Source: Leishmania donovani (lineage: Eukaryota; Euglenozoa; Kinetoplastea; Trypanosomatida; Trypanosomatidae). Taken from it: DNA of 64,000 nucleotides. A program made the translations under genes and the position numbers. The number at the start of each line of letters is the position of its first letter. Positions within the stretch are counted from its first letter, which is position 1. A model generated the notes under the pieces. That model was not told where the DNA came from. It saw only the letters and a list, made by a program, of their open reading frames with translations, and did no database searches. Shown here piece by piece: positions 19,733 to 31,000 of the stretch. The stretch covers positions 715,890 to 779,889 of the forward strand of contig NC_018259.1 of the NCBI RefSeq assembly GCF_000227135.1, in the 5' to 3' direction.

Positions 19733-22700
19733 TGCTTCGATGGCGTCTCCGGGCTGGAAGTGCCGCAGACCGAGAGAGTGCTCGTGCGTCAGCCAGCGCA
19801 GCGTCGGTGGGTATAGCTGCCTCCTTGGCGGCAACGGTGGAAGGGGTGTGGCAGGGGCTTACGGAGCTGCCAACGATTACAAGGCAGGCAAAGAGGGAGG
19901 CAGGCAGGAAGCGAAAGGGTAGGCTGGAAAAGGAGCGGCGACACATACGCAACAGCACAAATCCGTTGAGGGTGAACATGTCTCCTTCAGCTATAGCGCC
20001 ACCAAAGTGGTTAGCGCCACGGTGAACAGAATACTGGGGGCTAGAAAGGAGCAGTTGCACGTATGTGTTGTACAGCGAACGTGGCGTATTACTAGCAGTG
20101 GTGGATGGGTGAGAAGCGGGCAGCAAGCGCACGAGAGGCGTGCCACAAGCACGCTTGTCCCTCTCACTGCATCCTTCACTGACCCCGCCGACCTATTGGC
20201 TTTGTCGCCCATGACATTGCAAGACAGCCGCAGTTGGCTACCCTTTCAGACGCTATTCTCTGAAGTAACGCCACTGACGCTGTCGCTGTGTGGGAATCAT
20301 GCCTATCGCGTTGTTGCTGTTGTTGGTTTCTTCGAATGTAGAGAAAATAAACGACGCCCTCGAAGAAGTAATGAAGAAGACACACGCACGCAGCGATGTA
20401 TGTACGCAACATGCACGGCAAAACAAAAAAAAACGAGAAAAGAAGCAAAGAACATGAGAGAGCTAAAAGATGCTCACACAATTGCAGAAATACAAGCAGA
20501 GCATAAAGTCATCCCAAACCTTGTTGTTCGCTTATCTTCACGCAAGATGTTTTCTTTCCTTCCCATTGCAGAGGCGCTGTTTCGCTTTCTTGGGTCTGTG
20601 TTGGTTATTTTGAGACCGCTTCTCCCCTGTTCTCCGTCCCATTCAACACACACACACACAGGCCTGCTCTCACTCTCTCCCCCAAGGAGACACCCGTGAA
20701 ACTGATAGGCGCCACGAGCCCCTAAAGACATCCGCACGGAAGCAGTCGCTCCGGTGAGTCGGCGCAGCGTCACCGCAGAGTGGCTGAGGCAGAAAGAGAA
20801 AACAAGAGTGCGTGAAAGACAACGACAGACACAAGAAGGGCAAAACGTTCTGTGCACCAAATAGAAAGGTGGTCGACAAACATGGCGCGACTTGCGAAAA
20901 GGAAGGAAGCAGCAGGAGGTGTGGGAGGGGCTAGAACAGAGAAAACAAGATACACACCATTTTGTGCATTATCGAGTTCGGTCACACTCGCAAGCAGAGC
21001 ACGGCACTTTGAAAGGGCACACACACACACACACAAGAGAGAAGAACGGAAGAGTTCACAAGCATCACACATCAAGCAAACGTGATACGTGTTTTCCAGA
21101 ATGAAAGCACAAAGAAATGCAACGAGACAGCTACAGAGAGTTCTAGCAGCGTAACACAGGGAGGAGAGGGAAGGGAGGGGTGGGGGGGGGGGGCAAAAGA
21201 GAAAGAAAAAGGAAACACACACACACCTCTGAATGCATACGCTTGCGTGTGTCTGTCTGTGTGTGTGACCGCCTGCCCGCATGCTTATGATGATGTGGAT
21301 CTTGTGATTTCGATGGACAAAAAGAATTCCAAGGTCTGTCGTTGAGCAGCTGATGACGAAAAGTGGATGAAGGAAAGCAACAAACTGCGTCGGGGAGATC
21401 GAACGCAGTACAACGGAAATATAAAAACAGTAAGCGAAGATTTAATTCAAAAAAGACGGATGAGCAGACCGCATCTGCCCTATGCGCATTTTGGGTCGCC
21501 CCTCCATATACATATATATGAAAAAGAAACCACATCGGGCTCCTCTTCGTTAGAGGTGATAGAAAGCCTCGAGAACGCACCGAAACACACAGAGAGAGAG
21601 AGAGGGGGAGCATCACTACCAGAAAGACCAAAGAGCAGAACAGCGACAGCGATGATGGCGAAGAAAAATGGAAGAAAGGCAACAACACGAGGAAGCAAAG
21701 CAAAAAAAAAAATGGAGAACGCAAAGTCAATGCAGAGAGGCCGAAAAGGGACGACTCTGGAAAGTCCGAGTAAAGGCGCAAAAACGAGAGGAACGCGGGA
21801 GGAGCAAGAGGAGCGAAGGAGAAAGGCGCCCGCACGCAGCAGAAGAACAACAAAAAGGGAAGCGGATGTGGCCAAATCCACGAAAGAGGAGATACACCAC
21901 AGAGAGGCACAAGCAAAAAAAAACACGTTCATGTGTGTGTGTGTGTGGACGGGTGTGTGTGGGAGGTAGGGAGGTCCACCTCTGTCTCCCTCTCTGTCCC
22001 AGATCAGCACCCGAGAACGAAAGACACTCACATACATACATACAACACTTTAGCTGCCCTTGTTCTGCTGAAGCCTTATTTGCTCTCGTCCTGTCAGCTT
22101 CTGTCTGTACGTGTGCGCCAAGTAAAAGACAGAAGAGAAGCGCTAGCGGGACACGACGCACGCAAAGAGATGTCGAACCTTAACATCAAAAACATAGAAA
22201 TGAGCAAAACACGAGCAACCCAGAAAACACACACACACACAAAAGCCACAAACGAGAGTGTCGAAGTACGACACGCGCTGTTTTACCGCTGAGCTGATGT
22301 TCAAGTCTGTTGATATGAGCATCTGACTGTCTTTCACATGGCCACTGGCTTCGACGCAACAGCAGTTCGAACGCCACTGAGCCTGGCCTGTCACCGGCCC
22401 CACATCGCGCCGCGCCAGGCAGCCGTGGAGATGCTGTTACAGCCATGCGCCCACTCAGTCATCGGAGAACGGCCCCACTGCCCTCAAGCTCTGTCCGCCC
22501 ACCCATCATGCCTCGCAGGCCGCCTCACAGCCGCTCCCACATCATGTCGGTCCCTACGTGCTGCACACACACACACACTCGCGGTGGCGCTCCGCCGCCC
22601 CACACCACTGGGCAGTGCGAGGGCCGGGGGTGCGGTACACGCTCGAGTCACGCGGACGCTCTGCCCATCACGTGGATGGCGCAAGCGTGTGCACGGTCGC

Positions 22701-22981
22701 AGGTCGGTCCGACGCAGCGCCATCCAGCCCCTCACCGCCGACATCAGCAGTGATGCATCGCTCGGGCCTTCCCCTACGTCGTAGGCACTAGGCCCTGTCA
22801 CCACCAGAGGTGGCCCGGCATTTGGCAGGGCTAGGGGGCGGGGGGTGTACTGCACCCTCAGATACGGCGCACTGAAATGTCCCCCCCCCCTGTCAGCAGA
22901 GGCAGAAAGCGCTAGGAGGAAGCGAGCCAAATAAAAATTGAATACCCGCCAAAGCCGCCCTGGACTGAGTCCATCGCCGCA
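19733..22981. other. Spacer with SIDER copy B
   Basis: A 3.2-kb stretch between the exonuclease gene and the histone-fold gene. It holds the 5' flank of the histone-fold gene (pyrimidine-rich on the transcribed strand at about 19890-19920), long purine-rich and CA-rich sections from 20880 to 22260, and SIDER copy B just beyond the exonuclease stop. Frames of 150-250 residues on either strand are low complexity. No RNA gene was recognised. Confidence 0.6.
22396..22932. repeat. SIDER-like retroposon remnant, copy B
   Basis: About 540 bp, nearly identical to copy C and to the visible part of copy D. It shares with D a left edge reading GGCCCCACATCGCGCC, and with C the right end: GTACTGCACCCTCAGATACG, a run of Cs, TGTCAGCAGAGG and an A-rich tail. 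The A-rich end on the right suggests the element is inserted antisense to the minus-strand transcripts. It begins about 50 bases after the exonuclease stop codon, so it probably forms most of the proximal 3' UTR. Confidence 0.85.
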
Positions 22982-25246
22982 TCACAGTTCGTTTCTCACG
23001 TCAAAGTCGCGGAAGGAGTTGCTCTTAGAAGAGCCGCGAAAGTTGCCGTTGCAGACGGATGCCAGCCGCGCCTCGCCTAGCCTACAGCCCTGCTCGACGT
23101 GGTCCCACAGGATCAGTTGAGCGGCAAAGAAGTACTTGACGTCGACAGCGCAGTACTGCACGAGTACGTCCGTGAGAGGGCGCTCCTCCCACCGGTCGAA
23201 GCTGCCGCCACAGCGCGGATTAAAGAGGTGACGACCGGCGTTCTTGATGCCCGTATCCTCGTCAGTGAAGAGTCCCAAGGCAAGAAAAACGCTTTTCATT
23301 CCCGGCAGATGTGGCGACGTCGGGAACAGCGCGAAGCAGGAGGAGATCTGCAAGTCGCACACGTTTTGCAGGCGCACGCAGTAGAGAAAAAAAAGTGCGT
23401 CGCAGTCGGCGCGGCAGTCGAACATCAACTTCATAATGTCACGCGACTCGAGCACACGCTGCAGGGGCGAGCCGGAACGCAGTGCCTCTGCACCAAGCAT
23501 GACCACGTCAATAATGTATACCGTAGAGTAGGTGGCAAGAGTAATGATGCAGATGGACCCCATCCGGCCAAGCGAGCGTCCCTCAAGATCAAGGGCAATA
23601 GTAAGCGTGTCAGTATAGTGTGCCTCCTCCGCGTTGTTATTGTCGACGCTATACACGCGCTCTCGCCGCTGCTGCTCGCGTTGCATGCGCAGCATCTCCG
23701 ACTCGAGCAGAATTTCGCGGCAAACGTGTTCGAGGTGGTCCATATGCTCAATGCACACCACGTCTTGCGGGACGCAGCCACGAAAGCGAATGTCGCGGCC
23801 GTCACCGTACTCTGGCCCAGTATTGTAGGCCAGCGACTTACCGGTGCTATACTCGTACTCGCCGCCTCCCATGCGCATCAGATCAAGGTGAGGCGGCGGC
23901 GCGATGATTTGCTGAGGGGCTGATGCGTGCGCTGCCAAAGAAACGAACGGCGCCGATGGGTACAGCCCGCGTGGCGGAGTCGGTGGACTGCGGCTGTCGC
24001 GCGCTACCGAATGGGGCCTGCTGCCACAGCCGTCCGCCATGCCAGCTGATAAGCCGCTCTGCTCTGCACCGCTAGAAGCGGCCGCCGATGTTCCGTTCGC
24101 ACCGGTCACCCCATCTATTGAGCGATTTTCTACGCAAGTGCCGTAGCTGTATCCTTCGTCTGCGAGCCCCGAACCCTTCCATCTACTCAAGGCTCCCATA
24201 CCAGCGGGAGAGCAGGTCGAGCTGCTGATGCGCCCATGACAGCGCGGCAGGCTGCTCGCAGCTTGCCAGTGCGCGTCCAAGGCATTGCCACTCGACTGGA
24301 AACCGACTTCAATGTGGTGTGGATGAGAGGTGCCGGGTGGGTGTTGGGCACTTCTCAGTGACACAGGGCTGTTACCTACATGTGGCTGCGGGAGAAGCCC
24401 GCTTTTCACAGCGCTACAGCCCTCGCAGTAGCGTAATGACGACATCGCCAGCGACGGGCGGTGCTCCACCGGCGCGTAGTCGCATGGGGAAGCGTACGTC
24501 TGCTGCGGTGTGGAAAAGAACGAGCTGATGGCGGCATTGTTGATGGTCTTCGGCTTCTCTGAGTGCAAGGGGCCAGCTTGTGTGTGCAGACCCGTAGGCG
24601 GCAGTGGCGGCCTCGAACCGTTCCCGGAGAAGGAAGCGACGGAGAAAGCCGACGGTGCGGCAGCTACGTCAGAAAGCGCCGATGCGTCTTTGGGCATAAA
24701 GGATGAAAGGCGAAGCGATGAAGCAAACTGCGAGGCGGACTCAAGCGCATCCACCGGCCCGCCCGCTGCCGCTGTCGCTGCTACTGCCGAGGTTGCTTCG
24801 GGAAAGTCTATTGGATATGGCGGCGCCAGTCTCCTCTTTGCCAACGTGGTGCTGAGTGGAGAAATCGGTGTCAACGCCAGGGCTGCTGAGTCACTGACTA
24901 CCTTGACCCCGACGCAGAGGGCGCCGACCGCGGCAGTGGAGGCGAGAGAGAGGTCCTCGAGAAATTCGCAAGGCGTCGGCGGCGTCGGCATTCGCAGATC
25001 ACACGAGACGCATTCATTGCTACCGCTGCTAATACTGCAACTGCCGCGCTTGACGATGGGGCTGGGCGCCCTAGCTTTCAGCGTTGACACTGCCGTGGCT
25101 GTCGTCGTTTGACCGTATGCATCGGTGCTGCTACTGCTGCTGCATAGGCTCACCGATGTGTGGGTGTTGACCTCGTCCATGCCTTTCGCGCCAACTTCTT
25201 CAACCGAGTAGGCAGACTTGCCCACCTCGATAGCCGGCGGCATCAT
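22982..25246 (-). CDS. EXD1-like 3'-5' exonuclease domain protein
   Basis: A 754-residue protein with a C-terminal DEDDy exonuclease fold (about 545-720). Motif I is ALDLEG (Asp553, Glu555), motif II is in DCRADCDAL (Asp616), and motif III is YCAVD (Tyr698, Asp702), so all catalytic residues appear present. The spacing and the stretches VYIIDVVMLGAEAL and NVCDLQ resemble the EXD1/Egalitarian branch more than RNase D or WRN; in animals EXD1 is tied to small-RNA pathways, but no such role can be deduced here. The first 450 residues are Ser/Pro/Ala-rich and probably disordered, with scattered phosphorylatable sites. A short Gln/Arg helix (about 510-530) precedes the nuclease. Two adjacent ATGs open the frame; the first is used. 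SIDER copy B follows the stop codon closely. Confidence 0.82.
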   Translation of the reverse strand: MMPPAIEVGKSAYSVEEVGAKGMDEVNTHTSVSLCSSSSSTDAYGQTTTATAVSTLKARAPSPIVKRGSCSISSGSNECVSCDLRMPTPPTPCEFLEDLSLASTAAVGALCVGVKVVSDSAALALTPISPLSTTLAKRRLAPPYPIDFPEATSAVAATAAAGGPVDALESASQFASSLRLSSFMPKDASALSDVAAAPSAFSVASFSGNGSRPPLPPTGLHTQAGPLHSEKPKTINNAAISSFFSTPQQTYASPCDYAPVEHRPSLAMSSLRYCEGCSAVKSGLLPQPHVGNSPVSLRSAQHPPGTSHPHHIEVGFQSSGNALDAHWQAASSLPRCHGRISSSTCSPAGMGALSRWKGSGLADEGYSYGTCVENRSIDGVTGANGTSAAASSGAEQSGLSAGMADGCGSRPHSVARDSRSPPTPPRGLYPSAPFVSLAAHASAPQQIIAPPPHLDLMRMGGGEYEYSTGKSLAYNTGPEYGDGRDIRFRGCVPQDVVCIEHMDHLEHVCREILLESEMLRMQREQQRRERVYSVDNNNAEEAHYTDTLTIALDLEGRSLGRMGSICIITLATYSTVYIIDVVMLGAEALRSGSPLQRVLESRDIMKLMFDCRADCDALFFLYCVRLQNVCDLQISSCFALFPTSPHLPGMKSVFLALGLFTDEDTGIKNAGRHLFNPRCGGSFDRWEERPLTDVLVQYCAVDVKYFFAAQLILWDHVEQGCRLGEARLASVCNGNFRGSSKSNSFRDFDVRNEL

Positions 25247-25324
25247 GATTGCCTCTTTTCAGGAATTGCAGTCGTGGCGTCGCCTTAGAGAGCTGAATCT
25301 AGCGAAAAGACCATAGACGAAGGC

Positions 25325-25350
25325 GAAAAAAAAAATGAAACAGAAAAAAT
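25325..25350 (-). promoter_or_regulatory. Polypyrimidine tract, trans-splicing signal for the exonuclease gene
   Basis: On the transcribed strand this is a T-rich tract about 80 bases upstream of the exonuclease ATG, followed by several AG dinucleotides, the usual arrangement for spliced-leader addition in trypanosomatids. Confidence 0.5.
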
Positions 25351-26785
25351 GCCGGACTGTGCCCTGTTGCTCGCCGTGACCGCTCTGCTTGACGGCCTGA
25401 AGCGCCTTTTTGCGTCCCTCCTCGCCTTCTGCGAAAGCTGTCCTGTTCACCTGTGTCGTCGTAAATCCAGTACGAGGACGAGGAGAAACACGGGGCGGAT
25501 GCGTCTGCGGGATGAGCTGTCAAGGGTGCGCTGCGTGGGTTGTGCAAACAGTGTCTACTCTCCCTCCGCCGTCTTTCGAGAGCAATCAAATGTAAGAGCG
25601 CGCCAAATCACACGTGCGCGCAGGCGGGCACCACTCCTCCTGCTCTGCAAACAAGTGGCCTCGCTCGACAAAAGCGGGAGGCTTCACAAGCCCAAGGCCG
25701 TAAAACGAAAGCGTCAGGTAGAGGGCGGATGGGCATCCAAATAGAGCGGAAAGAAGCGAAGCGAAGGGGAAGGAGGGCGAGAAAGAAAGAGAGCCGGGTG
25801 GGAGCAAATCAAGAATAGAAGCGTCAAGAAGGGTACAGAGAAGCGAGAACGGCTCAAGGTGAAACACAAGAACAGCGGCAAAGCAAGAAAAACATCAAAG
25901 AGATCCTGGAAAGCAAACGGAAAGAGAGCGAGAAAAAAGGGGGGCAACACCGCATACACACACACACGTACTCACGCGCACATGGGCCAAAGAACAGACG
26001 AAAGAGTAGGGTGGGGGTGGGGGCGAAGGCGGAAAAGAAGCAAGAAAGCACAGCAGGTGGATCTGCTGCTCTGTAAGTACGCTCGCTTACCTATTTTTTT
26101 TTTCGCCGAAGAAGTTGTTGAGTGTGGGAAAGAAAAGCGTCAAGTCGAATGATATCGACAAAAAAGAAGGACAAAGAAAGGCGGCTGCCACCTTACAGGG
26201 CGGGAGACGGTGCCAAGGGCGACGAAGAGGCGACAACACCAGATACAAGGGAAAAGAGAAATAGAGATCTGCTATAATCAGCCCGACAACGTGTGCGTAA
26301 GCCTAGCAAAAGCAAACGGAAAAGAAAGATAGCGAGGGATGAGGGGGACAACGCGCCGAAAGAAAAAAGAAAAACAAGGCGGGAAGTAACAGGAGATCCG
26401 CGCACGCATGCACATACACGCAGAGAAAAACAAAAAGAAGGGGCACCGTGTCGCCCTCCCCACTAGACGTCACAACGATACAAAAGGCACCCTGGGGGGA
26501 GGGGGGGGAGGAATAAAAAAAGGGAAGAAAAAAAGGAAAAACAGCAAAGCAGAGGAGAGAAGAGGCACAGTGGAAGGGGAAAAGGTGTGACGAATACAAG
26601 AGGAAACAAGCAAGACAGAAAAGGGAAGATGCGAAAGAACGGAGGCGAGGAGGACGATGCAAGGAGGGCAGTCGCGCAGCAAAGCAAAACACCAAAGGCG
26701 TGACGACGAGGGGGCTCTTGCGGTCAAAGTGCGAGAAAAAGAAAAACGAAACGCGATCACGAGCAGCGCAGGAAGAACAAAGAGG

Positions 26786-26829
26786 GATGGGAGGGGATGG
26801 GAGGGGAGGGGAGGGGAGGGGAGGGGGTG
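26786..26829 (+). repeat. G-run cluster, possible G-quadruplex
   Basis: At least seven runs of three or more Gs separated by one or two bases (GGGAGGGGATGGGAGGGG and onwards). It satisfies the simple quadruplex pattern on the + strand; the RNA from the minus strand would be C-rich, so any effect would be at the DNA level. Confidence 0.7.
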
Positions 26830-28030
26830 TGGTGGGGCGGACTTCTCTGCAACCTGTCGAGACACCGGCAGTGGCACGAAGCGTTGAAAAGAGCGCAGGT
26901 GGAACGTATTTTTGAGGGGGTGAAGTGAGCGGAGTGAAGCACAAGAAAGAGGAGGAGAGAGACGGCGTTTCAGCAGAGCGAATACATATATGTATATGGA
27001 TTGTATGAGTGAAGCTATGATGAACCGAAACAAAACGGCTAGTGTTCGAGTGCGTTGTTGCGTGCGAGGGAAGCAGAGATGAGGCGTTTTTGAATACGCG
27101 GGGCGGCAGTGGAACGCCACTACGGGTATCCTTTTCTCCCCCTTTTTTTTGGTAGCGCCGTCCCCACTCTCTTCCCTTGCCTCGCTCACCGTCACAGAAG
27201 AAGACACGCACTGAGTCAGACGGTTTGAAAGGTCGAAGAAAGAGAAGATATGTGAACGCCAGAAGACAAAAAAAGGGAGACAGAAGCAGCGCCCCCCCCC
27301 CCCGAAAAAAAACGCTGCTGATGATCGAAGAGGGTATCCCGAGGCAGAGACCAAAAGGATGTGTGTGTGTGTGTGTGTGAATATAAATAAGGCGTGGAGC
27401 GGGAAGAAAAGAAAGCAGCAAGGCGATGTCAGAGCACGCACCGAGAGAGGTAGAGGGAAGAGGAAGGACAAAAAAGAGATATGGTAAGGAAGAGCGTTGT
27501 CGCGCAGGCACGCAATGAGGAGAGAGGGACACATAAGGCGACAGACGACGCAGAAGCTCGCGGCAGCCGAGTTGCGGCACTCACACTCGGATCACATGAA
27601 CGGCAGTATGGGGTGTGGAGTGATAGCCGGCAGGGAGGGGGAGAAGGCACGCCTCAAGTGCATTCGGAGGCATAGGTAAACGCCTCGGTCCGCCCCTCTA
27701 CTCCTCGCTCGCACCGCTGCCAGACCTGTTATTAACGGAGGGAGTGTGGCCATCGCAGAATCCCTACACTTAGGCGGGAGCAAAGACTGCTGGCCCGTTC
27801 CCCCCCCCCAGCCTCCGTCAACACACCTGTACTGTTTCAAATCAGAGAGCCCTTCTAGTGGCATTTGTGCGGCTTTCGGTTTCCGGGTATCTGCGGACCT
27901 GACACACCAGCACCAAGACGCCCCGATCTCTTCCCTTTACCCCTTCGCAGCGTTGCAAAGTTAACCTCCTCGCAGCACAGGATCACCACCTTGACCACCC
28001 GCCTTCTGCGGGCACTGCCAGTCCGCGCGC

Positions 28031-31000
28031 TTACTCAGATCGTGAGCAGGGTTGCAGCGTGACGGTGAACTCGATTTTGTCTCGCACCTGCGCAGCCACG
28101 TCACGGCCTGTGCGCACAGCGTTTCCATTGACCCGCAAAACACGCCAACCCACGACATCGGCAAAAACACCGGCACGATTCGATATGCAAAGCAGGTGTT
28201 GCCCCTGCTGCTGCTGCTGCTGCGCTAGTGCGCGAGCAAAGGGAGACTCGAGCAGATCCCCTTCGGCTTCATCACTGCCATCAGCCACTACTGCTGGTCT
28301 AGCCACCTTCATCTGCACACGCAGGATTCGCGCGGCGCCGTCGAGAACCAAACCGAGCGGAATGCGCTCAGAGTCTCGCTGGACTACCACGTCACGCAGC
28401 TGCGACTCCCCAATGCACTCGTCCTCCGTTGCATCCGCCGGGGCGGCCTCCTTGGCGGACGTGGGCGAAGGCGCCCCGGACCGTGCGCGCTGCAGCTCGC
28501 GGTACTGCTGCTGTGACTTGACTACATTGATAAAGAGACCCTTCTGGTGCGTGTCGTTCATGGTTCGCTCCATCCTGTCCAGCGCGCGCACAGCACCGCT
28601 GGCCCACCGCGGCGCACCCTCCATCTGTGCCGGTAGTCGAGGGAACTCCTCGTGCAGCTGCATCGCCCACATGTGTGCCCATCCGTAATTGTTGCGGCGG
28701 TGCACCTCCAGCTGTGGGGAGCGTCTGGCGTTTTCAAGAAGCCGGCCTCGGAAAGAGGGCTTCGTCGGTGTCGTCACTGACGCAGAAGGGTCGTCGCTGA
28801 TTGCATGAGAGTCGATTGCATCATGCGGGACCGACTCTAGCAAGATGCTCCGGTACTCGCGCAGAATGCCGCTCAAGACGTGCAGGCGCTTCACAAGGTA
28901 CCCGTGAACACGAGAAAAAGTGCACGTGATGTCGCCGACATGCACTTTCGGGTATTCCCGTGTCCCATCACTAGGCGCCACTTCGCCGCCACAGTTCTCC
29001 TCGGCATCACCGCGAGTGCCGAGGCGGGGTGCGGAATCGATGTAGCGAAACAGCTGCGGGTATTGGTCAAACAGAAAAACCATCTCCTGCACCTGAGCCA
29101 AAGGCATCCACAGCAGCGTTGGCTGCTTGCGGTGCGCCTGAACCACAGACAGCGTCGACGTGACGTGGCGCTGGCGCAGATTCGAGTCTTGGAGGAGCTT
29201 CATCTTGTCCTGAAGCTCTCCGCTGAAGTGGTGGAGCCGGTTTGTCGCGCGCAGGTGCTGCAGCTGGCGTGCCGTGTCGTGTTGCAGCTGGAACAGCATC
29301 TCCTTCGTGTACTCCACCGCTGTGGCGCCAGTGAGAAAATGGGCGACGGAGGGGCACGGCATCCAACTCACGACACCGTCGGAGGCCAGTGCGGCGTCGA
29401 GTGCTGTCCGCTCGGCCTCGGTGCCACGGTCACAGGACACTCCGGCGTGGTGTCCCGTTTCTCCCGACCAGTGGTAGAGGTAGTAGGCAAAGAAGAAGGC
29501 GCCATCCATGGCGATGGCCGATGTGGTGCCGCAGACCTGCCACTCTTCCCTGCAACACTTTCGCGGCGGCGGAGCACCGTGAAGGGCGTCCGACGAGTGC
29601 GGCACCGATGGCGCCACCGGAGACTCCCCGAAACGAACGCCAAAAGGCGCCGCTAGCTCACGCAGCCATGCCAGTACACCGAGGCACGCAGCATACACTC
29701 GGCGGCACTCCTCCTCGGCAGTCTGGTCCGTGTAGGTGGCGTCCGTGTAGTGCGCGAAAAGATATTGCATGCGAGGAACAGCAAAGAACGTTCGGGAGAC
29801 AGCGTTCACGAGCGCCACCGCCAGAGGTGAGGCGCTGCCGCTGTCGCGGGTGTTGGCGTTGATGGCAGGAGACAAGGAGCCTCGCTGCGACAACGATGGT
29901 CGGTTTGGTGGGCTCCAAGATCCGTTGTCCGCCCGTGACAGTGGCTTCTTAGCGCCCCGAGAGCACACATCTGTGATGGCGCAGTAGAGCAGCTCCGTTG
30001 CGGCGACACGCAGGCCGCCGCACAATCGGTACACACGAGCCCAAGATGCGTCAGCCTCGGCAGTCTCATGTGGATTCACTTTCATTGTGGCATCGCCAGA
30101 TGCACCGCGGCGGCGAAGACGCTGTATATGACGCGACTCGATCCACTTCGCAATCGGGGTGGCCGGGGTGGGAGGCGCACGTGGTTCTATACCGAGATGA
30201 AGTGCAGCTAAGAGGGTCGCCTCCAGTTGCAGGTCCAGGCCAACGCGAAGAAGGCGACTGTGAAAAGGCACAAACCACGAGAGATCCGGCGACACAGGGA
30301 ACGCTGTTGGGCTCGCCAAAGGCAGTGCGACTGTTTCAGAGGCACTGCGGGCGACAAAGACAGGAAGAGCGGCCCTGCACTCCGTCAAGAGGGAGTTGTA
30401 GCTGCACAGGAGAGCGGTGATTTGCTGGGGCGTCTGGTTCCAGTAAGGCGTAGAAGAGGACGCGGATGCAGCGGTGCCAGCAGCGGCCTTCCACCATGTT
30501 GCCAAGCTGACATTCAGCGCCGTATGCACGGTGCGATGTTGCAGCTGGCTTACCTCCGCGGGTGAGAGGACTCGCTTCGGCTTGATCTCCCCCCACAACA
30601 TCTCCAAGCCCTTTGCCAGCTGCACTCTCTCGTCTCCCGTGAGATACAGCGACGCGGTCGCATCACCTTCCAGCTGTGCGCCCGCCCCTTTTGGATTTGC
30701 GCTCGGGGCCGCCTCTCTGCAAGCCGCATTCACTGTTGACCTGTCCATTGCAATCATAAGCCGCAGAATGGTAACGTAGTAGACAAGTACCATGCTTTGC
30801 AGCGCCGGCACACACCCCGCCAACGACGACGCAGGGCCCCCTACACGCATCCGCATCTGCAGCTTCTTTGCCTGCCCTGCGAAAAGCGAGAGAGAGGAAG
30901 TGCTGTAGAAGTGCTCCAGTTGCAACTCAGGAGTCGCCCGCGTCCTCGCCGCCGTCGAAGACCATCGAGAGCACAGGATACTCACCTGGAGACACAGGTG

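Larger units (their letters stand above)
25247..28030. other. Purine-rich spacer upstream of the exonuclease gene
   Basis: A 2.8-kb stretch. From about 25,740 to 27,480 the + strand is strongly purine-rich (G/A runs, long A tracts, G runs), so the transcript is pyrimidine-rich for more than 1.5 kb. This creates a 425-residue minus-strand frame of Leu/Phe/Ser/Pro/Cys that has no domain order and is rejected. A G-run cluster lies at 26786-26829. No RNA gene was recognised. Confidence 0.6.

Noticed and set aside
26303..27580. 425-residue minus-strand frame
   Set aside because: Leu/Phe/Ser/Pro/Cys low complexity caused by the pyrimidine-rich transcript strand; no motif, and another frame is equally open.
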